This document shows positions 23,137-33,816 of a stretch of DNA of 64,000 bases, piece by piece. Within the stretch, counting starts at the first letter, position 1; every line of letters begins with the position of its first letter. Origin of the DNA: Mesostigma viride. Taxonomy: Eukaryota > Streptophyta > Mesostigmatophyceae > Mesostigmatales > Mesostigmataceae. Below the pieces are notes generated by a model. That model saw only the letters and a program-made list of their open reading frames with translations, searched no databases and had not been told where the DNA came from. The stretch lies in NCBI GenBank assembly GCA_009746045.1, contig RPFO01000050.1, forward strand, positions 2,097,368 to 2,161,367, written 5' to 3'. Made by a program: the position numbers and the translations under genes.

Positions 23137-23950
23137 TCACAGGCTATACCAATCCCCATTCAGGCCATCCTTGCCCTTGAGTCCACCCATGGGAAACTGC
23201 TCCACCATGTGGGCCAACTCTGGCCAGTCCCTGCTGACCTGCAACACCACGCAAGTCTCAGCAGCTCCTGCCACCATCTGGGCAGCATAGCGAAGGCATG
23301 CCCCTGGATAGGAGAAGAGCACCACAGACTGACTCTCAGGGTCCATCACCCAAGTAGAGGACGTCTTGTGCCTGCTCACCCATGATCTGTACGCCCACCA
23401 GAACTGCAGAAAGGTCTTGACCACCGACCACTTAGCACCTATCAGAGGCACCAGCACCCTTAGTGGCGTCTGACGGATCTTAAGTTCCACAGTGTACTTG
23501 GGCAACCCTGGATGGCAAAAGAGGTTAGAAGTCTCCAAAGGAAAACACCTTCTGGCAGAGCTGGAGGAAGAAGGAACCAAATCAAAGGCACCCTTCTGAA
23601 CTGAAAACTCCAACAGCTCCATGTAGGAAGCCTCTCCCATACTCACTGGCTGCAACTGAGTAAATGCCTCCTTCAAGGCCTCAGGTAAGGCTGCCAGCAT
23701 GACCGGCCCCTCAGCAGGCCTCATGTCAATCTCAGGTCCTGGTGACAATGCATACATCCTACGCAGCAGATGAGCCACAAAAAGGGGAGCCACTCTCATA
23801 CAGGCTTGTGTGCAGCTGAGATAGGACCTCCTCCACATAGCCTTCAGAGCTCACCTCCCCCTCCTCTCTGTTGAGTGCAGCCAACGCCTTGGCCAAAGTC
23901 TCATAGTGGTCACAGGGGCCCGTGCAGTTCCTATGATCCACATAGGCCAC
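23137..23950 (-). pseudogene. Unknown ORF inside the LTR element, one frameshift
   Basis: A frame starting MAYVDHRNCTGPCDHYETL at 23950 shifts near 23800 into a frame that runs to 23137, about 270 residues in all. It sits where an element would carry its 3'-most gene, close to the polypurine tract. It has no integrase, RNase H, chromodomain or gag motif that I can see. It could be a captured host fragment, an extra element gene, or highly diverged pol. Confidence 0.4.
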
Positions 23951-24676
23951 TCAGCAGCACCAAGGTAGAAACCTCCAGGTATATACTATTGGTCTGGTAC
24001 ACGAAGACGTGCATGCAGAACATGACCCACGTGTCTTAATCATACCAGGAATCAAGCCCTAGGTGAACCACTCCATATGTCGAGGGTACAACACAGAAGT
24101 CACTCTCCATGTGCCATCCAAGCTCAGATCCCCTCAACCATCCTCAGAAACTGGTCACCAAAATCTGGATGTCATCTCAGCTTAGTCCAACCAAACTCCC
24201 ACCAGAGTCCATCCCACTCAACTCAGATCCCCGTCGGATTCAATGAGTCCACATGAATCCAAGAAGGAGTAAACAGGATCAAGGCACCTAAGCCAAACAA
24301 GGCGAGGCCACTCCATGTTCTGGGACACCACCCTCCCTCAGCTAGAGTCCACGGGTGAAAGACAAGCCTGACATTCCCAGGATAACGGGTCATCCACAGG
24401 GATCCATGCCACGAAATACTGACAACTCTCACTGCTTGATCAGGGCAGGAAGCAGAGTGTCATGTAGCAAGGCTAACCTCTATACAGCGAACCCCACAAA
24501 ACTAACTGGGCTGCCAGGGTCCAAGGCTCATCAAAGCTAGTCACCACAGCACACCCAAAGATTCCAGCCCTTCTCAAGGGAAGAGGTAGTCAGGGACAGA
24601 TGCTGTATCACCACAACAGAGTGGCAGGTAACCGAGCCATAATAAATCCCCAATCCATCCCAACTGGGGACCTCCC

Positions 24677-25000
24677 TCAGATCACCAACAGGTCATAGCA
24701 GGCTGGGTGGATTCCAAGAATGCTCAATCCTAACACAGGGGCTGGCGTGAGCTTCTGCTGCAGCAAGTCCAAGGCCTGCTGACACCCGTCAGTCCACGCA
24801 AACTGGAACGAGGAAACGTCAACAGCGCCCCAGGTGGAAGTGCAGTCACCAAGAGGCAGGAGCAATCCAGCAGGAAGACGTCGCCAACAGGGTCGCCTCA
24901 GGAAGATCAAGGGTATCTCAGAAGTACACCCATGATGAAGAGAGGCCGTGGACAGGGTTGTCACCAGTGGGTACCCGCCAGCAGGTTGGGGAGGTGCCAC
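24677..25000 (-). pseudogene. Ty3/gypsy pol remnant (RT to RNase H connection)
   Basis: The stretch FQFAWTDGCQQALDLLQQKL followed by TPAPVLGL is the typical gypsy Pol sequence between the RT thumb and RNase H (F-x-W-T-x-x-C-x-x-A-F-x-x-L-K, then APVL). The frame decays on both sides: no YxDD and no RNase H DAS motif remain. Confidence 0.7.
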
Positions 25001-27022
25001 AAAGCACAGCCAAAATAGCCCACCGATGGCCAGCGAAACCAGGATACCACATAGTCAGGGATCTATGAGGTGAGCCCGACAGGATGAACTGAAATCCCAG
25101 GGTGAATCCACGCTATGATCCTCACAGATCTCCTCCCCACCAGAACAAAATTCCCCCCCTCCAGTCGCACCAAAGGAGTGAGAGTGAGGTAAAGCCACAT
25201 CTCCTTAGTAGCTAGTACACTCAAACCCATAGCCAGTGGCCTATGATAATCACAAGGCACACTATTTCTCCATAAGATGCCTGGGAAAACTATCCACAGC
25301 CTTGAGAGGGATAGCAGAAGATCAGTAATGCCTCACCAGCATTATGAACGGTATGCCCCAACTTGTAAATCGTAGCACACGCTACCCCCATGCAAGGGCT
25401 AGGTGCAGCCCAATCCCCTGCACGCCCTGCTCCCCACACAAATCCCCCTCAGCATAACTGGTAAACTGGAGACTACCAGCATGCCTAATAATTCCACCCC
25501 TCTGCGTAGAATAAGCTGTAATAATCCTGGTATCAGCTTCCCAAGATTGACAGCATGACCTAGCAGGAACAAACGCCATGGGATACGCATGAAGACAGAG
25601 GCCCAGCCAACCAGAGAAGGGTGGGGGAGGCAAGTCTCTCAGCCCACTAAACCACTGGTGGCCTGCAGGGTCGCTCTATTAAGACGTCCTATGCACCTCA
25701 TGACTAAAGATGGGGTGGGAACTACAGCATCCAAGACAGAGTTGCATACAAGGCAGCTTGAGAGCAGACTGAAAGCAATCACCAATCAGCCAACTGATGT
25801 GCCCAAGCTTGGCAGGGCCCCAGCAACAAAAATCACTCCCCGCATCCATCCAGGTGGCACTACCATGCAAGGTAATGTGGGCATTAGGATCGAAGGAGCC
25901 CAAGACAAGGTTGCACAAGTAGGGCAGCGTAAGGGTATGCTGGATGAGGCCATCAGTCATCAAACAGATACACCCTCAGCTTGGCAGGGCCCTAGCAAGT
26001 AGACTGAACCATGTCCCCCTAGTCAAAGCATGGAAAGTAGTATCCATGTCCGTGGACCACGTAGACTGCCAAATGGTATTAATGTCAGTGTACCACGGAT
26101 ACTGATGCACATGAGGCAGGTTGTAAGGGTGGTAGAGGGCTGAATGGGTCCCCCAACTAACCCACACCTCTAAGCCCATGTGAGCCCCCGCCCAGCACCA
26201 AGTAGTCCAACTCCTCAATTAAGAGTCAACGGAGTGGGCATCATTGTCATCACTGTCATGCCAAAGATTCCATCCTGCCCCACAGTTGTAGCTCCGTTGA
26301 TCCCGCCCATCATCCAACCAACAAGGACATCCTACCCACGCAAACATGATGCCAGACCCCCCGTGCAAGCAGTCCCATTCATACAACCATCATGCTGTGC
26401 AAGCAATCAGCTCAAGGGCGGATGGTGTACTATCAAGACAACAAGCCATCCTGGCACCATGCAAGCAAGAATAAGTCCATAGCAGGGCAAAGCAAGGGTA
26501 GGAGGTTACTCATCTGCACAAGGCTGGCTTGATGTCCACCAGCAGGCAGGAACCAGCACTTAGACGGCGACGTCGTCAGGCGGTCGCGGTGGTGGTCGTG
26601 CGTGCAGCCGCAACCCGGAAACCGGGTGATAGGTGCCGTCGGCAGCAACATTGCGTCGGCTCAGCCATAACCCGTAGCGCCATGTCGGCCTGGCCGAAAA
26701 CAGAGCCTGCAGGGAAAAAAGACAGCTCCTAGCAGGATTCTGGAGCCGGACCTGCTGAGCTACTGGCCCAACACTCCGCATGGCCCTGCTCGAAACGTAG
26801 CAACACTTGCGTAATGCTAATATATAAAGATGTTTGGAGCTAGGCAGAGACGGCGGCGTCAGCAGCCACGACAGACAGGGCGGTGGTCGGACTTCAGCAC
26901 GATGCGGCCAGCCAGCCGAAAGCCCGTAAGTAAGGACGCTTGTCAATGAAATATTGCACGAATTTAAAGAAAGGGACGGTGACTTAGTGGTGCGTTAATA
27001 ATGGCTTATGCAACACCCTTTT

Positions 27023-27256
27023 CTAGGGAGAGGTGAAGGAGAAGAAGGTCGCCCACACCTGGTTCCGTAGGGATGAAGGTGATTGTGTAACCCGCCTCAC
27101 TTCAGTCATAGAAGTACGATTGAAATTAAGTTGACGCCGTGGAGTATGAGTAGTTGTCTCAGCACCTTCCCTAGCAATGGGTTCCAGAGATGATGACGGA
27201 TCTCCCAAACCTTGATTAGTAGGGGGTAAAGGTGATTGTGTCTTCGAACTACTCAT
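27023..27256 (-). pseudogene. Possible gag start of the LTR element
   Basis: First open frame after the primer site on the minus strand (77 residues, MSSSKTQSPLPPTNQG). It contains two imperfect copies of a TQSP...NQ...(D/T) phrase. No zinc knuckle is seen, so gag identity rests only on position. Confidence 0.3.
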
Positions 27257-27483
27257 ACTTCCACATGGAGTCGCGATCGTCTGCCTAGTAGAGACAACGG
27301 TTACGGCTGACTTCTAGTGTTACAGAGCAAGACAGTCACATCAGGATGTGTCTCAGTCTGTAACACCGTAAGTTTTCCGCAACTCTATGAATCTTCTCGG
27401 ATGACAGACATCTGATCAACGTTGTACTACCCGGAAGGTTGCGACTTCAAGAGAAACACCAAAGTAGAGATCCCCGATACCAA

Positions 27484-28264
27484 TGTAACGACTAAAAATG
27501 ATCATCAACATCATCCACAGTCCAATATGAAAGATCTTTTTACCTGGGTTGCTTTCCTGAGTCGCAGAACTTCAAGTATCCGAGCAACGTTGAGATGGAA
27601 ATTCCACAGCACGTGATTTAGGGAATCACAACCCCTTGTAGACACAAAGACAAGCTCGTGTATAGACGACCTCTGTGGAACTGAAGGACGTCTATAGCCA
27701 AGGGGCTCTTATGGATTGGACAACAAAGCCAAGCTTTATTATACCATGGTGAATCAAAACCAACGTAGCAACAATGGCGACCCCACGTCCTTGATATCGA
27801 CGTGCTTGTCGAACTTGCTCCAACCTTAGCCTGAAGAGAACCAATCAGAACCATGGGATTCTATACAAGATCTTCGTATCCATCCTAGTCACACAGAACA
27901 GAACAACACCACACACAGCCTGGCAGAATCTTTCCATGAGATCCTAAATCTGTCGTAAGCACTGAAGTCCCAAAGGAGCATTTAAGACTCAATAGTACCA
28001 ACTAACAAACTACAACCCCACGTGGATCAGGCCACGACCAATGAGGGCTCCTATCAGTAGTATCAGCCAACAAACTACAACCCTACGTGGATCAGGCCAC
28101 GACCAATGAGGGTTCCTATCAGTTGGTTGACAAAGTATCAGCTCCAAGTACCGTCGTCTTAGAAACCTCATAACTTTCTCAATACTGATCCAAAAGTCCT
28201 CAAATAAAAGCCAAACATTCACAAAACAAAGGATGTAACAACAAAGTCATTTTTGCTTGTTACA
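27484..28264 (-). repeat. 5' LTR
   Basis: Same length and, as far as I can read, the same sequence as the 3' LTR. It is followed on the minus strand by the presumed primer-binding site at about 27470-27482. Confidence 0.95.
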
Positions 28265-28294
28265 AGGGTTAGAACGCGATGTATCGCGTTGTAA

Positions 28295-31200
28295 TCTGAC
28301 ACGTGGCAAACCTATTTAACATGCGATTTTTGGTCTGAAACTTTCAACATAGGTCAGAAACATCTCATAGAATTCAAGAAAAAATCCTGGTATTTTTGGT
28401 ATTTTTTTTGTGACAGCTGCAAACAAATATGTACCACTGAAATCAGGCATTTTCGCGGGACGAATTAAGGTGAAGACGACGGCGATGGCGGCAGGTAGAT
28501 CTCGCCAGTTTTCGCGCGAATTTCAGTGGCTGTTGGGTGGCACGACCATGATGATGCGTTTATAGGTTGAAAACTAGGTTTCTACGAGTTTGTTGAGGTA
28601 CTGGGGCAAAGGAAACGTAGTTTTTTCCAGTTTCTCACCCAACTTTCATGCGGAAACCCTGGAAACCGGCATACATATTATTACGTCAAGACTCGGGTCT
28701 GCTGCGGCACCATGCTTGGTATTTCCATGGTGTTTCGACTTCTTAACACATGTTTATTCATTCCGAACGTCCGGACTCTCGGCTAAACCGAGAATTGTGC
28801 AGACTTTTTTTGGGTAGCGCCGGGCATGATGGTGCCTGCAAATAGCGTAAGGCGTGACCGTGGCTATTGCTACGGTATGGCCGCCATGCTTAGAATGTTT
28901 GCCTATAGCTGTGCCAACGTACATACCTAGTCACGTGCACCGCTATGTAACGCACGGTACACAACCAGCCATAGCCTTAGCTTAGTCCTTGTACAGCCAT
29001 GCTACGTCTTGGCTATGATCAGATTACTCGCCCACGCTCCTTGTTATGCCATGCTCACATGGGTCTTATTGCACCCACAGATTGCAGGATCGTCGATCGT
29101 TTAGCGTGTCCGATTACAGCTGTGGCATGCCTTTGGCATGAAGGAGAATGGGGGTCTCTGCCCTTTCTCCTGTTGTGCACACACAGGGATTAAAAGCACT
29201 TCGGTGCTCCGTGACTCCCCAACGGGAGCACGTACGAGTTTAATTAAGGGGAGGTGGCACCCCAAAACCCTTAAAAATTGACCTATGCTAATATCACTTG
29301 AAATTCATTTGCACAACGCTAAGTTATGATTGGGGGCACTAAATAACATCTCTAGTGAGTTGTCCATGCACTTGTTGGGGGTACTACCCCCATATATACA
29401 CCAATAATGCGCTATAAATAGCAAAAGACGCTAATTAGGGCTGGGTATGCCCCAGCCAATGCACACATTTATTTGCAAAACTGCCTGCAGCGTTTTTAGT
29501 TCCCTGAGTTTGTAGCTTGCTGAGCTATTTACATCATGGAAAGGGCAAAACCTCGAACAGTTATTAATTTCCCCGCAAAACGACCCTTTTTTTACCGGAC
29601 ATTGGGAATAACTTTTTATACACACGTCAAAAAAATACTTTTTTCTGCAGCGAAAATCCGTCTAACAGGGGGACAACTGTCTTCCAAGTCCCAGGTCATT
29701 CCGACAAGTCTAGCTCAAGTTATAAAGTTAAACGTGCTAAAACCTGAACGTAAGCTAAAGGAGGTTTTTCTTTGTACAAGGCCAGTTAGGCATGATGTTT
29801 TCCATCCAAAAAGCCTGAAAGCATGCCCTACTCGATCACAATACATAAGCAAACAGCTAGGCACCTCATCTGCCCTCACCTGCCCTCGGCATGGCCAACC
29901 TTGCCAGCCCAAGCGTAGCAACACGATCGTTAGGCATACATGCCAAGAGAGCATACACATTAGTCAACCCAAGGTTACCTTGTAAACTTCATGATTAGAA
30001 CTCAGCAAATCTATGACCAAAAGCACATATAAATAACTCTTGCACACTGATGACGACACATGCTCAAGGTTTGGGGTCACTGTGATACGCACTGATGGGT
30101 TTCCTAGACGACCACCTGACAGGTGCTAAGGACCACTCAGTAACCAAGTTAACACAATTACACTTTACATGCCATCCAACATGCATCAAATACATGCTGA
30201 ATATGTTATGAAGTACAAAGGGGTGGCCACACACCTCATACACCTTCACCGTCCCTCGAGCATGGCCAGACATATAAGCATGTGAATAGCAATAATGATG
30301 ATGGCACTAAAATGCCTAACCAGCATTTTCTATGTTTCTCCCAGGTTAGAGTGTAAGGTTTATGCCAACCAAGCTAATCAACACAGCAACAACTCCTTCA
30401 CTGCCCTACCTGAGATGGGCAACAAACTGGAACTAAAGTGGAGGGCCAGGAACCAAGGAGATCATGGCATACAAAGCTTGCATGCAGTCAACCATGTCAA
30501 CCATGGTTGGCTCAGCACATTGCAGTCTTTTCACATGATGATATCAAGGGAAAGCTCGAATAAACCAATGGTGGTAGCTATCTACATGCAGTCACACAAA
30601 TGCAATATCTCCAACATGATCGTCAATAAAACACTTCCTCCCCTGCACGATAAAATGGAAAGAAACCATTGGCGGCCCTCCAGCGCATGAGCGCTGTGAT
30701 GCCGCTGCGAAGAGAGGGTGCGTCACTCTCACACAACCAGAAGCGTCCATACGCACAACAACATCCTTGCCTGAACACGTTTTATGAAATGCCTTAAACC
30801 TTCCTGAAGAGCTATAGGCTGCGACTGAAGCGGCCCTGATCACGACATCAACGAAAACAATCTAAAGCTGCCAGGTATTCGGCAAGCAACAGCGAGCTAG
30901 CTGGCGGAAACGGCCCAAACAGAACGCAAAAACCTTCGAACGATGAGCTCATAGAAGAAAGAACTGATAGCACATAACATTCGCGACAAATTTATACCTT
31001 GCCCTCGCAGATCCCTCGCTCAGGCGCGCAACAACGGCCGTTCTTCCATGGAAGGTTCCGACATGCACTGCGCAGGCCTGAAGAATTACTTACCGACAAT
31101 GGCCGAAAATGTAGCAAAAAGCACCAGTTCGGTTTGGAATTCAATGCTACCGATATTAATGCATCCTTGACGGTCAAAAAGGCCCCCAAAACTGCGAATT

Positions 31201-33816
31201 TACTGCCGCTATCACGAATTCTATTTTATTCCGCGCGACCAAAAAATGCAGTTTAACCCCCATGCCGATGGCAGTAAAAGAAAGCAGCGATATTGTAAAC
31301 CAGCTACTTGCCGCCACAACCCAACATCATGAAATCATCTTCTTCAACATTCGAGCATTTTTTGGGCATTTCTGTAGCCCTACATGGCTAGTTTCGCCTA
31401 AACGCCGTCGCCATGACCACTTCCGCAAGGGGTGCGCGCACGGTGCACCCACTTTTCACGGTACGGCTGGTACCGCGAATTTTTTCGCGCGGAAAATATT
31501 CGGCGCGCCACGTCCCCTTAACCCCTAAATGGTCTTGCGGCCGATTTTCCGCCAAAAATCGAGTTCCAGCCGATGCATCGGCCCCTTCTCGGGCGACCAA
31601 ATGCCGCGAAAACTATTGAGAATTAGGAAACGTTTAGCTGAGAAGATCGAAAGTTTATAAAATACTCTAAAGCATGGTATATGGGTTTGCATACTTCTGA
31701 CAAAGTTATAGAGGTGTTCTGGCCGGTCAAAGTACAAGGGGTCAGGGTACTTTTTCACGTACAACGTGCATTCCGGAAAACGACGACCTGGCCATGGCGG
31801 CTTGCGCCCACGCATGGCATTTACGTTTTCGTTCGAATTTTCTGACCAAACTTAGGATATTGATTTTATACGTCCTAAAGATCATACAGGCCAATTTCTG
31901 GTTCGCGGGAATGCCATTTGATAGGTGTCGGCAGCGTTCTTGCTGGAAAAAACTGCGATCAGGCCGGACGATAGAAACGTTGACAGCAATACCTTTCCGG
32001 CGTATTTTAAAGGATATATCGGTTTCTTTATACTTTTTATGATACATAGTAGTCGTAAACGTGCGAGGGTGGCCAGAAATCGCCGAATCCAGCGACCATG
32101 CTGCACAACTTTGGTGTGCCGAAATGCGCCATTTTGCGGCCACCGCCTGGGCCAAGGTAACGCCATCCATGCCTGGTAAAGCTTGAGCATCGTCTTCCTA
32201 TCGATGTTTGACGTTTATATATACGTTCTAGCTTGTGTAGCACATTCTGTTTGCATTATTCATGCTCTTTCTTGACCCTGGCCTGGCCCCTTTCTAAAAC
32301 ACCCTTCTTAGATGCTTCCCTCAGTCAGTTGACCTGCCACAGGGTGATGGTGATAAGTTTTAGAGGCTGTATGGGTTTGAATACCTCCATATATGTTTGT
32401 TATACATTTCCCATACACATATTGCATGAGTGTGAGGCAGTTGGCTGGTCGCTGTGGCATCATCAAGCACGTAACTGGTGAGTAAAAGCTTCCCATTGAC
32501 AGCATGTGCCACCAGGTGTGCTGGCCATCACCTGGCAAGCTATAGCAGCTTAGGCCTAGTTTATCCTTGCTAGGGCAGGCTGAAATAGGCTCAACATCAC
32601 TAGTTTGTTGGTGGCTGCCTCCTAGAATGCATGCCTTGCGTAGGGTATCCGTACCACGTTACCTACGTGCATGGACAAGGTAGCACCTGCACATAGGTGC
32701 CATGTAAGGGCAGTGTGATGATGCAGTTATGTTTCCCCATCATTGTGGAAGGGAAATGTATTGTTTGGCATGGTTGGTGGCTATATTAGTAGGTAGTATG
32801 CCCACCCCTACCCCCTTGGTTGCTTTTTACCAACGGTACCCCTATGGGCTGTACTGGGTGTAACTGCTGGTATACCCACCCAAATGATGACCCCAATGGC
32901 TCAAACTGTTCAGCAACTAATTGTTTATCATCCCTGAAGTGGTAGGTGCCTAGGTCTTAAAACATAATTCAAAATGCACATTCTACCAAAAATGAAAACG
33001 CGCGTCTTGACCCCCCTGACTTTGACGGCAGTTATACATGGCCTACCCTGCATATATGTGAGGTTGTGATATACCAACCCGAAGGGCAACTCATGGACAT
33101 GCTTGGCCCCCAAGGACAGCCATTGGATATGGGTAGGTTGGATGGCATCTGGTTTGCAAAATTGTGAAGATCCAGCCGATTTATCGGCAGGATCTCAGAC
33201 CATTTAGGGGTTAATTAATAAATGGAGTCACGTTAGTTTAATTTTTAATCATCTGGTGTGGGTCCCATCATAGGCATACATGTTCATGGCGCCACGTTGG
33301 CTAGGCCTTACTTACTGCTAGATATTCCACCTAGGCCTGGGTTGCTGATATCGAGGTTGCTGGGGCAGCTGGGGTCGCCTGCCAGGGCTTGTGGTCGACG
33401 TAGAGATAGTGATTAATACTGCGATTATTCAGAAATGGTTCATGTAGAAAATCTGGCTTTGATCTGCATGATATGGGTGACATACAGCTCCACGTATATA
33501 TGAATAAATAAATAAATATTTTTTTCCTGCGATGTTGGCGGCATGCTTCACCGCGTGGCGCAGCCTATGTGTAAATTGATTGATTCATTAATGCTTGGCC
33601 ATAGTGCATAGCATGGGGATTATATGTGATTGGTCACCAGCTACCCCTCTGGTTGCCCCACAAGCTAAGATAAAACGCAGCAAGCTCATGCAACAATAGC
33701 ATTTCGGAAAGTGAAGCTGATAATGCGTCCCTCCTACAAAGTTACTCCGGTAGCTAATTGGCAATGCGGGAACTCATACAAGTCAAAGATGCCTCGACCC
33801 CACACAGCAGGCAGCC
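28295..33816. other. Long region without a convincing gene
   Basis: Only short frames without domains, splice logic or repeat-protein pattern are seen. It holds a SINE-like fragment at 29120-29245. An 18-bp phrase TTAACCCCTAAATGGTCT at about 31518 recurs inverted at 33201-33218, each next to a GCCGAT/ATCGGC hairpin. It may be decayed transposon DNA. Confidence 0.6.
29120..29245 (+). mobile_element. SINE-like repeat, copy 1 (hairpin and TTAA tail)
   Basis: Shares GGTCTCTGCC, CAGGGATTAAA, the stem GTGCTCC/GGGAGCAC (29204-29231) and a following TTAATTAA-type tail with 51740-51895. The upstream part is also alike (GTGGCATGCCT). Confidence 0.6.

Larger units (their letters stand above)
21997..28264 (-). 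mobile_element. LTR retrotransposon, recent insertion, degenerate gypsy-type interior
   Basis: Direct 781-bp LTRs (21997-22777 and 27484-28264) run TGTAAC to GTTACA and are flanked by the 5-bp duplication AGGGT (21992-21996, 28265-28269). I find no difference between the LTRs. Transcription is on the minus strand. One base after the 5' LTR comes TGGTATCGGGGATC, whose first seven bases match an initiator-tRNA-Met primer site. Before the 3' LTR lies the polypurine tract GAGGGGGAGATA. The 4.7-kb interior has only broken frames. A gypsy-type RT/RNase H connection is visible at 24677-25000. Old-looking coding DNA between new-looking LTRs suggests a non-autonomous element mobilised by a relative. 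Confidence 0.92.
21968..28294. repeat. 22-bp perfect inverted repeat split by the LTR element
   Basis: Left arm 21968-21989 and right arm 28273-28294 are exact reverse complements (core AACGCGAT-N2-ATCGCGTT, itself a palindrome). Removing the retrotransposon and one target copy leaves only a 10-nt spacer (GTAGGGTTAG) between the arms. Confidence 0.9.

Noticed and set aside
29204-29231. Helitron 3' end (hairpin)
   Set aside because: There is no CTRR after the hairpin and no TC start was found; the TTAA tail fits a SINE better.
29536-29985. 149-codon plus-strand frame
   Set aside because: No domain, no splice context, AT-rich and no coding-like composition; treated as chance.
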